DNA of 56,020 nucleotides from JAAGZL01 sp050297535 (GTDB taxonomy: Bacteria > Pseudomonadota > Gammaproteobacteria > Chromatiales > Chromatiaceae): NCBI GenBank assembly GCA_050297535.1, contig JBNKSV010000012.1, positions 1-56,020 on the forward strand. The letters are read 5' to 3'. A program made the position numbers and the translations under genes. Of the stretch, positions 15,611-23,381 are shown one piece after another. Every line of letters starts with the position of its first letter. Position 1 is the stretch's first letter. Below the pieces are notes generated by a model. The model was not told the DNA's origin and made no database searches. It saw only the letters and a program-made list of their open reading frames with translations.

Positions 15611-16855
15611 ATGCCGTTAGTAAAAGCTTTTCGTGGGCTACGCCCAACCTCTGGTCGCGAATCGGACGTTGCCGCACCTCCGTATGATGTAATGAGTGCC
15701 GCCGAGGCCAGAGAGATGGTGGTTGGTCGACCCTGGAGCTTTCTGCATATCTCCCGTCCCGAGGTGGATCTGCCGCTGGATACCGACCCATATGCCCCTG
15801 TGGTCTATGCCAAGGCGGCAGAGAATCTGGCCAAGATGCGCGAAGAGGGTATCCTGGCTCAGGATGCAGCACCCAGCTATTACGTCTACCGCCTGACCAT
15901 GGGCGCCCATCAACAGACCGGATTGGTGGCGGCAGCATCGGTTGAGGCCTACGATCAGGATCGGATCAAGAAACACGAATTTACCCGTCCGAATAAAGAG
16001 GATGATCGAGTGCGTCAGATCGAGGCGCTGCAGGCCCAGACCGGACCGGTATTTCTGGTCTACCGCAGTAATGAAGTTGTGGATACAACTCTGGCGCGTG
16101 TCGCGGAAGCTACCCCTGATATGGATGTAACCGCCGCAGATGGGGTGCGACATGAGGTTTGGGTGGTGTCAGACACGGATACGGTGGCAAAACTTACCGC
16201 CGCTTTCGACGCTATGGATGCACTCTATGTGGCGGATGGGCATCACCGTTCTGCGGCCGCATCACGGGTTGCCGCCAGCAGCAAGGCAGCCAATCCCAAC
16301 CACAGCGGGGAAGAGGACTACAACTATTTTCTGAGCGTGATCTTCCCACACAATCAGATGCAGATCATGGATTACAACCGGGTGGTGCGGGATCTGAACG
16401 GGATGGATAAAGATACCTTCCTGCAAAAGGTCGCCGAGCGGTTTACCGTTAAGGTGAGCACTGAACAGTTCAGGCCGACTGGCACCGCTGAGTTTGGTAT
16501 GTACCTGGACGGTAAGTGGTACGGTCTGCAACTGGATGAGTCGCGTATTCCAAAAGATGATCCAGTGGCAAGCCTGGATGTAAGCCTGCTGGCCAACGAA
16601 CTGATCGATCCGCTGCTGGGTATATCCGATCCACGCCGGGATGAGCGCATCGACTTTGTTGGTGGTATTCGTGGTCTGGAAGGTCTGGAAAAGCGGGTGG
16701 ACAGCGGCGAGATGGCAGTGGCCTTCGCTTTATTTCCTACCTCAATGGAGGCCCTGATGGCGGTAGCCGATGCCGGTGAAGTTATGCCGCCCAAGTCCAC
16801 CTGGTTTGAGCCCAAGCTGGCGGATGGGTTGGTTAGTCATATGCTAAGTGAATAA
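15611..16855 (+). CDS. DUF1015-family protein
   Basis: The 414-residue cytosolic protein belongs to the DUF1015 family, recognised from VKAFRGLRPT, APPYDVMS, NPYxFLHISRPE-like WSFLHISRPEVDLP, KKHEFTRPNKEDDR, and the hallmark YVADGHHRSAAA. The biochemical function is not established to my knowledge; His/Asp-rich motifs suggest a catalytic or nucleotide-binding site, which is inference. The RBS AGGAAA precedes the ATG. It is likely its own unit between a REP element and tpiA. Confidence 0.85.
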   Translation: MPLVKAFRGLRPTSGRESDVAAPPYDVMSAAEAREMVVGRPWSFLHISRPEVDLPLDTDPYAPVVYAKAAENLAKMREEGILAQDAAPSYYVYRLTMGAHQQTGLVAAASVEAYDQDRIKKHEFTRPNKEDDRVRQIEALQAQTGPVFLVYRSNEVVDTTLARVAEATPDMDVTAADGVRHEVWVVSDTDTVAKLTAAFDAMDALYVADGHHRSAAASRVAASSKAANPNHSGEEDYNYFLSVIFPHNQMQIMDYNRVVRDLNGMDKDTFLQKVAERFTVKVSTEQFRPTGTAEFGMYLDGKWYGLQLDESRIPKDDPVASLDVSLLANELIDPLLGISDPRRDERIDFVGGIRGLEGLEKRVDSGEMAVAFALFPTSMEALMAVADAGEVMPPKSTWFEPKLADGLVSHMLSE

Positions 16856-16939
16856 ATCCTCCCAGGGCCTGAATACATTGATTTTACAGGCGTTGCCGGG
16901 TAACATGGCGCGCTTGATTTTTCTGGTAGGGAGATCATT

Positions 16940-17695
16940 ATGCGCAAACCGCTGGTAGCTGGAAACTGGAAGATGAACGGTTCCCGTGAGAGTGTTTTTG
17001 AGTTGCTCAAGGGGATCAGGGAAGGGATGCAGCAGGTTATAGATGCCGAGGTCGCGGTTTGTCCGCCCTATGTGTTTATTCCGGAAGTACAAGGGCAGTT
17101 GCACGGCACCAGGATCAGTTGGGGCGGGCAGGATCTTTCTATACAGAAGGAGGGTGCATATACCGGCGAGGTCTCCGGGCAGATGCTGGCGGACTTCGGG
17201 TGTAAGTATGTGATAGTTGGCCACTCGGAACGTCGTGCTTATCACGCCGAGAGCGACCAGCAGGTGGCCGAGAAATATCAAGCCGCCCTGGATGCAGGTT
17301 TGAAGCCGATACTCTGTGTGGGCGAGACCCTGGAAGAGCGTGAAACTGACGCTACCGAGGGTGTGGTGGCTAGACAGCTTCAGGCGGTGATAGACCGCTG
17401 TGGGGTTAAGGCCTTGGGCGACGGGGTTATCGCATATGAACCGGTTTGGGCTATAGGCACCGGCAGGACCGCGACACCGGAGCAGGCGCAACAGGTCCAT
17501 GGGTTTATTCGTGGTATGATCGCGCAGCAGGACCAGGGAGTGGCGGATAAGGTACAGATTTTATATGGCGGCAGTATGAAGCCGTCTAATGCAGCGGAGC
17601 TGATCTCCAAGCCGGATATTGATGGTGGATTGATCGGTGGAGCTGCGCTGAAGGCGGCGGATTTCTTGGAGATCTGTAAGGCGGCAAATTCGTAG
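16940..17695 (+). CDS. tpiA: Triosephosphate isomerase
   Basis: This glycolytic TIM-barrel enzyme interconverts dihydroxyacetone phosphate and glyceraldehyde 3-phosphate. The 251-residue protein shows GNWKMNGS (catalytic Lys), IVGHSERR (catalytic His), AYEPVWAIGTG (catalytic Glu, followed by loop 6) and LYGGSMKPSNA (phosphate-binding). It lies immediately before secG, a conserved proteobacterial pair. Confidence 0.97.
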   Translation: MRKPLVAGNWKMNGSRESVFELLKGIREGMQQVIDAEVAVCPPYVFIPEVQGQLHGTRISWGGQDLSIQKEGAYTGEVSGQMLADFGCKYVIVGHSERRAYHAESDQQVAEKYQAALDAGLKPILCVGETLEERETDATEGVVARQLQAVIDRCGVKALGDGVIAYEPVWAIGTGRTATPEQAQQVHGFIRGMIAQQDQGVADKVQILYGGSMKPSNAAELISKPDIDGGLIGGAALKAADFLEICKAANS

Positions 17696-17743
17696 GTCAG
17701 GATAAATATATCCGGTGACCGTATATATAGAATAGGATGTGAC

Positions 17744-18124
17744 ATGCAAACGATCCTGATAGTAGTACACCTGTTTATAGCCATTGGGGTGATTGGCCTG
17801 GTGCTGATCCAGCACGGTAAAGGCGCTGATGCAGGAGCGGCCTTCGGTAGCGGGGCATCAGCCACTGTGTTTGGTGCGGCCGGTTCTGCCAATTTTCTCA
17901 GTCGAGCTACAGCGATTCTGGCGGCGGCATTTTTTATCACCAGCCTTGGTATGGCTTGGTACTCCATGCAGAAGCCTGAGGATCAGAGTCTGATGGCTGG
18001 TGCCGCGACCGAAGCCATTTTGGAGACCAATGCGGAAAAGGTAGAGGATCCTGTAGTGATCCCAGACGCAGGAGATAAGGTTGAAGAAGCAACCGGTGGG
18101 GATGTGCCAAAGATCCCAGAATAG
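17744..18124 (+). CDS. secG: Preprotein translocase subunit SecG
   Basis: This accessory subunit of the SecYEG channel lies in the inner membrane. The 126-residue protein has two membrane segments (about 3-22 and 53-73) around a GKGADAGAAFGSGAS loop, and a longer acidic C-terminal tail than E. coli SecG (110). tRNA-Leu begins 11 bp after its stop, so the two share a transcript. Confidence 0.96.
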   Translation: MQTILIVVHLFIAIGVIGLVLIQHGKGADAGAAFGSGASATVFGAAGSANFLSRATAILAAAFFITSLGMAWYSMQKPEDQSLMAGAATEAILETNAEKVEDPVVIPDAGDKVEEATGGDVPKIPE

Positions 18125-18135
18125 TTTTTGATATT

Positions 18136-18220
18136 GCCGATGTGGTGGAATTGGTAGACACGCTGTCTTGAGGGGGCAGTGGCGTAAGCCGTGACGGTTC
18201 AAATCCGTCCATCGGCACCA
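18136..18220 (+). tRNA. tRNA-Leu (anticodon GAG)
   Basis: A class II tRNA of 85 nt with encoded CCA. Acceptor GCCGATG pairs with CATCGGC; anticodon loop CTTGAGG reads GAG; a long variable arm and GGTTCAAATCC T-arm follow. The secG-tRNA-Leu(GAG) linkage is also found in E. coli. A strong terminator follows. Confidence 0.97.
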
Positions 18221-18226
18221 TATTAG

Positions 18227-18260
18227 AAAGCGTTATCCGGTGACGGGTAACGCTTTTTTG
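18227..18260 (+). terminator. Rho-independent terminator after tRNA-Leu
   Basis: AAAGCGTTA (18227-18235) pairs with TAACGCTTT (18248-18256). An inner CC/GG pair closes the loop and a T-run follows. It ends the tpiA-secG-tRNA unit. Confidence 0.88.
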
Positions 18261-18690
18261 TTTATAGGTGACCTATACCGCAAACACATGGACGAGGTAA
18301 ATGGATCTATAGTGCGGGTCAGTGCGATTGTACGAAAGCGGTGCGCTTACAGTCATGATGTGCACGCTAGGGTATAAGAACTATAGATTGGTATAGATGT
18401 GGTGAGGGGGTTAGTCGAAGAGGTGGTATGGTCAGATTAAGGCTGGGAGTGGTGAATGTACGGGGCTAAGAAAATGGACTTGTCAGCGTGGTTATTTATT
18501 ATATTAGTCACCTCTAAATAACATTATCTATACATATATCAAAAATATGTAACATGCTGAAAGAGAAAAAGATTTTGATTTTTATGTTTACTTGACACAA
18601 TAGGTGTACCGCAATAGACTCCTTGGGATATTTATTTCTAACAAAACGAAGATAAGATCAATTATTGGCGCGAAGGGGGAGGCGTAAAAT
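18261..18690. other. 430-bp non-coding spacer upstream of nuoA
   Basis: No ORF with acceptable start and composition is seen on either strand. The last 150 bp are AT-rich, as expected for a promoter region, and hold the nuo promoter. The first half (18270-18480) is G-rich on this strand and holds nothing I recognise; it could contain regulator sites or a long leader. Confidence 0.6.
18592..18620 (+). promoter_or_regulatory. Probable sigma70 promoter of the nuo operon
   Basis: TTGACA (18592-18597, perfect -35), a 17-bp spacer and TAGACT (18615-18620) lie about 70 bp before nuoA. AT-rich DNA with A/T runs upstream could act as an UP element. Confidence 0.75.
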
Positions 18691-19047
18691 ATGTTAGGCA
18701 ATTACCTGCCGATCCTGGTGTTCCTTGCTGTTGGTTTGGCCGTTGGTGCTTTAATGATCGCCCTTGGTTTTATCCTGGGGACACGTCGTCCAGATGACGA
18801 TAAGCTGTCGCCATACGAGTGCGGATTCGACGCATTTGAAGATGCCCGCATGAAGTTTGATGTTCGTTACTATCTCGTTGCTATCCTCTTTATCATCTTC
18901 GATCTGGAGATCGCGTTTCTTTTCCCCTGGGCTGTGGTGCTGAATAAGATCGGCATGGTTGGTATGCTCGCTATGGTGGTGTTTCTTGGCATTCTGGTGG
19001 TTGGCTTTATCTATGAATGGAAGAAAGGGGCGCTGGAATGGGAGTGA
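18691..19047 (+). CDS. nuoA: NADH-quinone oxidoreductase subunit A
   Basis: A membrane subunit of complex I near the quinone site. The 118-residue protein has three membrane helices (about 7-28, 62-82, 88-108), with the loop signature SPYECGFDAFEDARMKFDVRY carrying the conserved Cys. GGGGGAGG lies before the ATG. First of 14 nuo genes, all in standard order. Confidence 0.97.
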   Translation: MLGNYLPILVFLAVGLAVGALMIALGFILGTRRPDDDKLSPYECGFDAFEDARMKFDVRYYLVAILFIIFDLEIAFLFPWAVVLNKIGMVGMLAMVVFLGILVVGFIYEWKKGALEWE

Positions 19048-19089
19048 CCGCACTAGCAACGAGTGTAATTAATTCTGGGGAGGCGCATA

Positions 19090-19572
19090 GTGGGCGTTGA
19101 AGGCATTCTCAAAGAGGGGTTTATCACCACCACTGCCGATAAGTTGATCAACTGGGCGCGTACCGGTTCGCTCTGGCCCATGTCTTTCGGTCTAGCCTGT
19201 TGTGCGGTTGAGATGATGCAATCCGCCACCTCGCGCTACGATACTGACCGTTTTGGTATTATCTATCGTCCCAGTCCGCGTCAGTCGGATGTAATGATCG
19301 TTGCGGGCACCCTTACCAATAAAATGGCTCCGGCCCTGCGCAGGGTATATGACCAGATGGCCGAGCCGCGTTGGGTTATATCCATGGGTTCATGTGCCAA
19401 CGGTGGTGGTTACTATCACTACTCCTACTCTGTGGTGCGTGGTTGCGATCGGGTGGTGCCGGTGGATGTATATGTGCCTGGTTGCCCGCCCACGCCGGAG
19501 GCCCTGATATTCGGCATCCTCCAGTTGCAGGAAAAGATTAAACGCACTAACACCATCGCCCGGCAGGTATAG
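19090..19572 (+). CDS. nuoB: NADH-quinone oxidoreductase subunit B
   Basis: This peripheral-arm subunit binds cluster N2, the last cluster before quinone. The 160-residue protein has Cys37-Cys38 (GLACCAVEMM), Cys102 (MGSCANGG) and Cys132 (VPGCPPTPE), the full N2 set. The start is GTG behind GGGGAGG. nuoC follows 6 bp later. Confidence 0.97.
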   Translation: MGVEGILKEGFITTTADKLINWARTGSLWPMSFGLACCAVEMMQSATSRYDTDRFGIIYRPSPRQSDVMIVAGTLTNKMAPALRRVYDQMAEPRWVISMGSCANGGGYYHYSYSVVRGCDRVVPVDVYVPGCPPTPEALIFGILQLQEKIKRTNTIARQV

Positions 19573-19578
19573 ATTTCC

Positions 19579-20283
19579 ATGAACGAAGCTGTCCAGACAA
19601 CACCAGAAGAGCGGTTGGCCGCATTAGCGGAGAACCTGCGGGAAGAGTTCGAGCCCAAAGGTTGCGAACTCAAGATCGCCTTGGGTGAGATCACCATGCT
19701 GGTTCCGCGTGAGCAGCTTCTGGAGATCGCGGCCCAGCTGCGCGATGACGAGAGATTTCAATTCTCCGAGGCCATCGATGTCTGCGGTGTGGATTATGCC
19801 GATTACGGTAAGTCTCAGTGGGTGACGACGGGGGCCTCTTCCACCGGTTTTGGTCGTGGCGTGGATAAGGGTGTTTGCGAGCCCAGTAATTCCGGCGCGG
19901 ATCGGTTTGCCGTAGTCTATCATCTGCTGTCCATCGCCCTGAATCACCGTATGCGCCTAAAGGTATTCGTGGAGACCGAGCATCCGATCGTGGATTCGGT
20001 TATAGATATCTGGAGCTGTGCCGACTGGTTCGAGCGCGAGGCCTTCGATATGTACGGAATCCTGTTTAAGGGTCATCCGGATCTGCGCCGCATCCTCACG
20101 GACTACGGTTTTGTCGGGCATCCACTGCGCAAGGACTTCCCGCTGAGCGGACATGTCGAGATGCGTTATGACCCGGAACAGCGGCGCGTCATCTACCAGC
20201 CGGTTACCATCCAGCCGCGCACCCAGCAGCCGCGTGTAGTGCGGGAAGATCATCGTCCATTGGCTGAAGAGTCAGAACAGTAG
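19579..20283 (+). CDS. nuoC: NADH-quinone oxidoreductase subunit C
   Basis: A 30-kDa-type peripheral subunit that supports the quinone-site region. The 234-residue protein ends with the family signature EREAFDMYGILFKGHPDLRR and GHPLRKDFPL. It is separate from nuoD, unlike the fused NuoCD of E. coli. An insert near residues 75-110 (GKSQWVTTGASSTGFGRG) is longer than in short homologs. Confidence 0.96.
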   Translation: MNEAVQTTPEERLAALAENLREEFEPKGCELKIALGEITMLVPREQLLEIAAQLRDDERFQFSEAIDVCGVDYADYGKSQWVTTGASSTGFGRGVDKGVCEPSNSGADRFAVVYHLLSIALNHRMRLKVFVETEHPIVDSVIDIWSCADWFEREAFDMYGILFKGHPDLRRILTDYGFVGHPLRKDFPLSGHVEMRYDPEQRRVIYQPVTIQPRTQQPRVVREDHRPLAEESEQ

Positions 20284-20291
20284 GATCGTCA

Positions 20292-21545
20292 ATGCCTGAG
20301 ATTCAAAATTACACCATAAACTTTGGACCACAACACCCGGCCGCCCATGGTGTGTTGCGCCTGGTGTTGGAGATGGACGGCGAGGTGATAGAACGCGCCG
20401 ATCCGCACATAGGTCTGTTGCATCGTGGCACGGAGAAGTTGGCTGAGTACAAGATCTTCAACCAGTCCATACCCTATATGGACCGTCTTGATTACATGGC
20501 CATGATGTGTAACGAACATGGTTATGTGGCCTCCATCGAAAAGCTGCTGGGGATAGAGGCGCCGATACGCGCCCAGTACATCCGCTGTATGTTTGATGAG
20601 ATTACCCGTATCCTGAACCACCTGCTGTGGTTGGGGGCGCACGGTCTGGATGTGGGCGCCATGACCATGCTTCTCTACACCTTCCGGGAGAGAGAGGATC
20701 TAATCGACTGCTACGAGGCGGTGTCCGGAGCCCGCATGCACGCAGCCTATTATCGTGTCGGTGGGGTCTATCGCGACCTGCCGGACGTGATGCCGCAGTA
20801 CGAGCCAAGCAAGTTCCGTAGCGCCAAAGATCTGGAGCGCCTGAACTCTAATCGTCAGGGTTCGTTGCTGGATTTTATTGAGGATTTCACTAACCGTTTT
20901 CCTGGTCTGGTGGATGAGTATGAGACCCTCCTGACCGATAACCGTATCTGGAAGCAACGTCTGGTGGATGTGGGCGTGGTATCACCAGAGCGCGCCCTGC
21001 AGCGCGGCTTCACCGGTCCCATGCTGCGCGGTTCCGGGATAGAGTGGGATCTGCGCAGGAAGCAGCCTTACGCTGCCTACGACAAACTGGAGTTCGATAT
21101 CCCGGTCGGCAAAAACGGTGACAGCTATGACCGTTATTTGGTGCGCGTAGAAGAGATGCGCCAGTCCAACCGTATCATCAAACAGTGTGTGCAGTGGCTG
21201 CGGGATAATCCTGGCCCGGTGATGTTGGAGGACGCCAAGATTGCAGCACCCAAGCGGGCCGACATGAAGGAAGACATGGAGAGCCTTATCCACCATTTTA
21301 AGCTGTTCACCGAAGGCTATTGCGTGCCAGCGGGCGAGGCCTATGCCGCAGTCGAGGCCCCCAAGGGTGAGTTTGGCTGTTACGTGATTTCCGATGGCGG
21401 CAACAAGCCGTTCCGTCTCAAGATCAGACCACCCGGTTTTGTGCATATATCTGCCATGGACGAGATGGTAAGAGGGCATATGCTGGCCGACGTTGTAACC
21501 GTGATAGGTAGCATGGATGTCGTATTTGGGGAGATTGACCGCTAA
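20292..21545 (+). CDS. nuoD: NADH-quinone oxidoreductase subunit D
   Basis: A 49-kDa-type subunit related to NiFe-hydrogenase large subunits; it forms the quinone pocket with NuoB. The 417-residue protein begins with NFGPQHPAAHGVLRL (conserved His of the quinone site) and continues HRGTEKLAEYK and GSGIEWDLRRKQPY. The stop TAA shares its last A with the nuoE ATG. Confidence 0.97.
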   Translation: MPEIQNYTINFGPQHPAAHGVLRLVLEMDGEVIERADPHIGLLHRGTEKLAEYKIFNQSIPYMDRLDYMAMMCNEHGYVASIEKLLGIEAPIRAQYIRCMFDEITRILNHLLWLGAHGLDVGAMTMLLYTFREREDLIDCYEAVSGARMHAAYYRVGGVYRDLPDVMPQYEPSKFRSAKDLERLNSNRQGSLLDFIEDFTNRFPGLVDEYETLLTDNRIWKQRLVDVGVVSPERALQRGFTGPMLRGSGIEWDLRRKQPYAAYDKLEFDIPVGKNGDSYDRYLVRVEEMRQSNRIIKQCVQWLRDNPGPVMLEDAKIAAPKRADMKEDMESLIHHFKLFTEGYCVPAGEAYAAVEAPKGEFGCYVISDGGNKPFRLKIRPPGFVHISAMDEMVRGHMLADVVTVIGSMDVVFGEIDR

Positions 21546-22075
21546 TGGGCTTCAAGAGCGAACCAATGACCACCGTGACCCCGCTGGAGGACAAGAGCCA
21601 TCTGTTTACTCCAGAGATTCGGGCCCAGATTGATAAGTGGATTGCCAAATATCCCGAAGGCTGGAAACAGTCCGCAGTTATGGCCGCCCTCAGCATCATG
21701 CAGGATGAGAATGGTGGCTGGCTGACGGAAGAGATCATGAACGATGTGGCAGCCTATCTGGATATGCCGCCCATCGCGGTGTACGAGGTAGCAACCTTCT
21801 ACTCTATGTACGAACTGCAGCCGGTTGGCAAGCACAAGGTGTGCGTCTGCACCAACATCTCCTGCATGATCAACGGCTCGGATAAGATCGTGGACCACCT
21901 GGAGAACAAGCTAAACGTGAAGCTGGGTGAGACCACCCCGGATAACAAGTTCACCCTGAAAGAGGTGGAGTGTCTGGGGGCCTGCGGCGGCGCGCCCATG
22001 ATGCAGATCGGCAAAAAATATTATGAGAATCTTGATCCGGCCAAGCTGGATGAGATCCTGGACGGGTTGGAGTAG
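21545..22075 (+). CDS. nuoE: NADH-quinone oxidoreductase subunit E
   Basis: A 24-kDa-type subunit with [2Fe-2S] cluster N1a. The 176-residue protein has Cys102-x4-Cys107 (CTNISC) and Cys143-x3-Cys147 (CLGAC) in a thioredoxin-like C-terminal domain. The first Met overlaps the nuoD stop, but an internal ATG (MTTVTP, residue 9) could also be used. nuoF follows after 5 bp. Confidence 0.96.
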   Translation: MGFKSEPMTTVTPLEDKSHLFTPEIRAQIDKWIAKYPEGWKQSAVMAALSIMQDENGGWLTEEIMNDVAAYLDMPPIAVYEVATFYSMYELQPVGKHKVCVCTNISCMINGSDKIVDHLENKLNVKLGETTPDNKFTLKEVECLGACGGAPMMQIGKKYYENLDPAKLDEILDGLE

Positions 22076-22080
22076 ACGCT

Positions 22081-23352
22081 ATGGCTAATGAAGTCTGTTT
22101 CCGCAATCTGGACCAGGATCAGCCATGGCTGCTGGATAGCTATCGCGAGCGTGGCGGCTATGAGGTGCTGACCAAGATCCTTACCGAGAATATCTCCCGG
22201 GACGAGGTCATCGAGCAGGTGAAGGCGTCCGGTCTGCGTGGCCGTGGCGGCGCCGGGTTTCCGGCCGGTATGAAGTGGAGCTTCATCAATCGCAACTCCG
22301 CAGCCAACCGCTACGTGGTCTGCAACTCCGACGAGGGCGAACCTGGCACCTTCAAGGATCGTGACATTCTGCGCTACAACCCACATCAGGTGATAGAGGG
22401 AATGATCATCTGTGGTTACGCTATCGATGCAACCGCTGGCTACAACTACATAAGGGGTGAATTCTGGGAACCTTACGAACGTTTCGAGGCCGCCCTGGAA
22501 GAGGCGCGTGCCGCAGGTTTTCTGGGTAAGAATATCCTGGGCTCAGGTTTTGACTACGACGTGCATGTACACCTGGGGGCAGGTGCCTATATCTGCGGTG
22601 AGGAGAGTGCGCTGCTGGAATCCATTGAGGGCAAAAAGGGCCAGCCGCGTTTTAAGCCACCGTTTCCTGCCCACTATGGCCTATATGGCGGGCCGACCGT
22701 GATTAATAACACCGAGACCTTGAGTTCAGTGCCCATGGTGCTGAAGAATGGCGCGGATTGGTTCAAGGGACTGGGCGTGGAGAATAGCGCCGGCACCAAG
22801 CTGTTTGCCGTATCCGGTGCGGTGAAAAATCCTGGTGTGTTCGAGGTTTCGTTAGGTATCCCGTTCTCTGAACTATTGGAACTGGCTGGCGGCATGAAGG
22901 ATGGTTGCAAGCTCAAGGCGGTCATCCCTGGTGGTTGTTCCGCCCCGGTGATTCCTGGTGACGAGATGATGGGTCTGACCATGGACTATGACAGCATAGC
23001 CAAGGCTGGTTCCATGTTGGGTTCCGGTGCCGTGGTAGTGATAGACGACAGCGTCTGTATGGTTAAGCTGCTGGAGCGTATGTCCTACTTCTATCACGAA
23101 GAGTCCTGCGGTCAATGTACGCCATGCCGGGAAGGTACTGGCTGGCTTTACCGTGTAATCAGACGTATCGAGAATGGCGAGGGTAGACAGGAAGACCTGG
23201 ATCTGCTGGCCAGCGTTGGCAAGAACATAGCAGGGCGCACCATATGTGCCCTGGGTGATGCGGCGGTGATGCCGGTGAACGGTATGCTGCGGCACTTCCG
23301 TGATGAGTTCCAGTATCACATCGACCACAAGAAGTGCATGGTTAAGAACTAA
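22081..23352 (+). CDS. nuoF: NADH-quinone oxidoreductase subunit F
   Basis: A 51-kDa-type subunit holding the NADH site, FMN and cluster N3. The 423-residue protein has GLRGRGGAGFPAGMKW (FMN/NADH-binding Gly-rich loop), CNSDEGEPGTFKDR, and Cys343-x2-Cys346-x2-Cys349 with Cys389 for the [4Fe-4S] cluster. nuoG follows after 29 bp. Confidence 0.97.
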   Translation: MANEVCFRNLDQDQPWLLDSYRERGGYEVLTKILTENISRDEVIEQVKASGLRGRGGAGFPAGMKWSFINRNSAANRYVVCNSDEGEPGTFKDRDILRYNPHQVIEGMIICGYAIDATAGYNYIRGEFWEPYERFEAALEEARAAGFLGKNILGSGFDYDVHVHLGAGAYICGEESALLESIEGKKGQPRFKPPFPAHYGLYGGPTVINNTETLSSVPMVLKNGADWFKGLGVENSAGTKLFAVSGAVKNPGVFEVSLGIPFSELLELAGGMKDGCKLKAVIPGGCSAPVIPGDEMMGLTMDYDSIAKAGSMLGSGAVVVIDDSVCMVKLLERMSYFYHEESCGQCTPCREGTGWLYRVIRRIENGEGRQEDLDLLASVGKNIAGRTICALGDAAVMPVNGMLRHFRDEFQYHIDHKKCMVKN

Positions 23353-23381
23353 GTAATTAGTAAATTAGAGATTTAGTTGCG

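Noticed and set aside
18261..18590. Possible small RNA or missed gene in the spacer before nuoA
   Set aside because: No conserved RNA fold, no terminator and no coding frame could be identified by eye.
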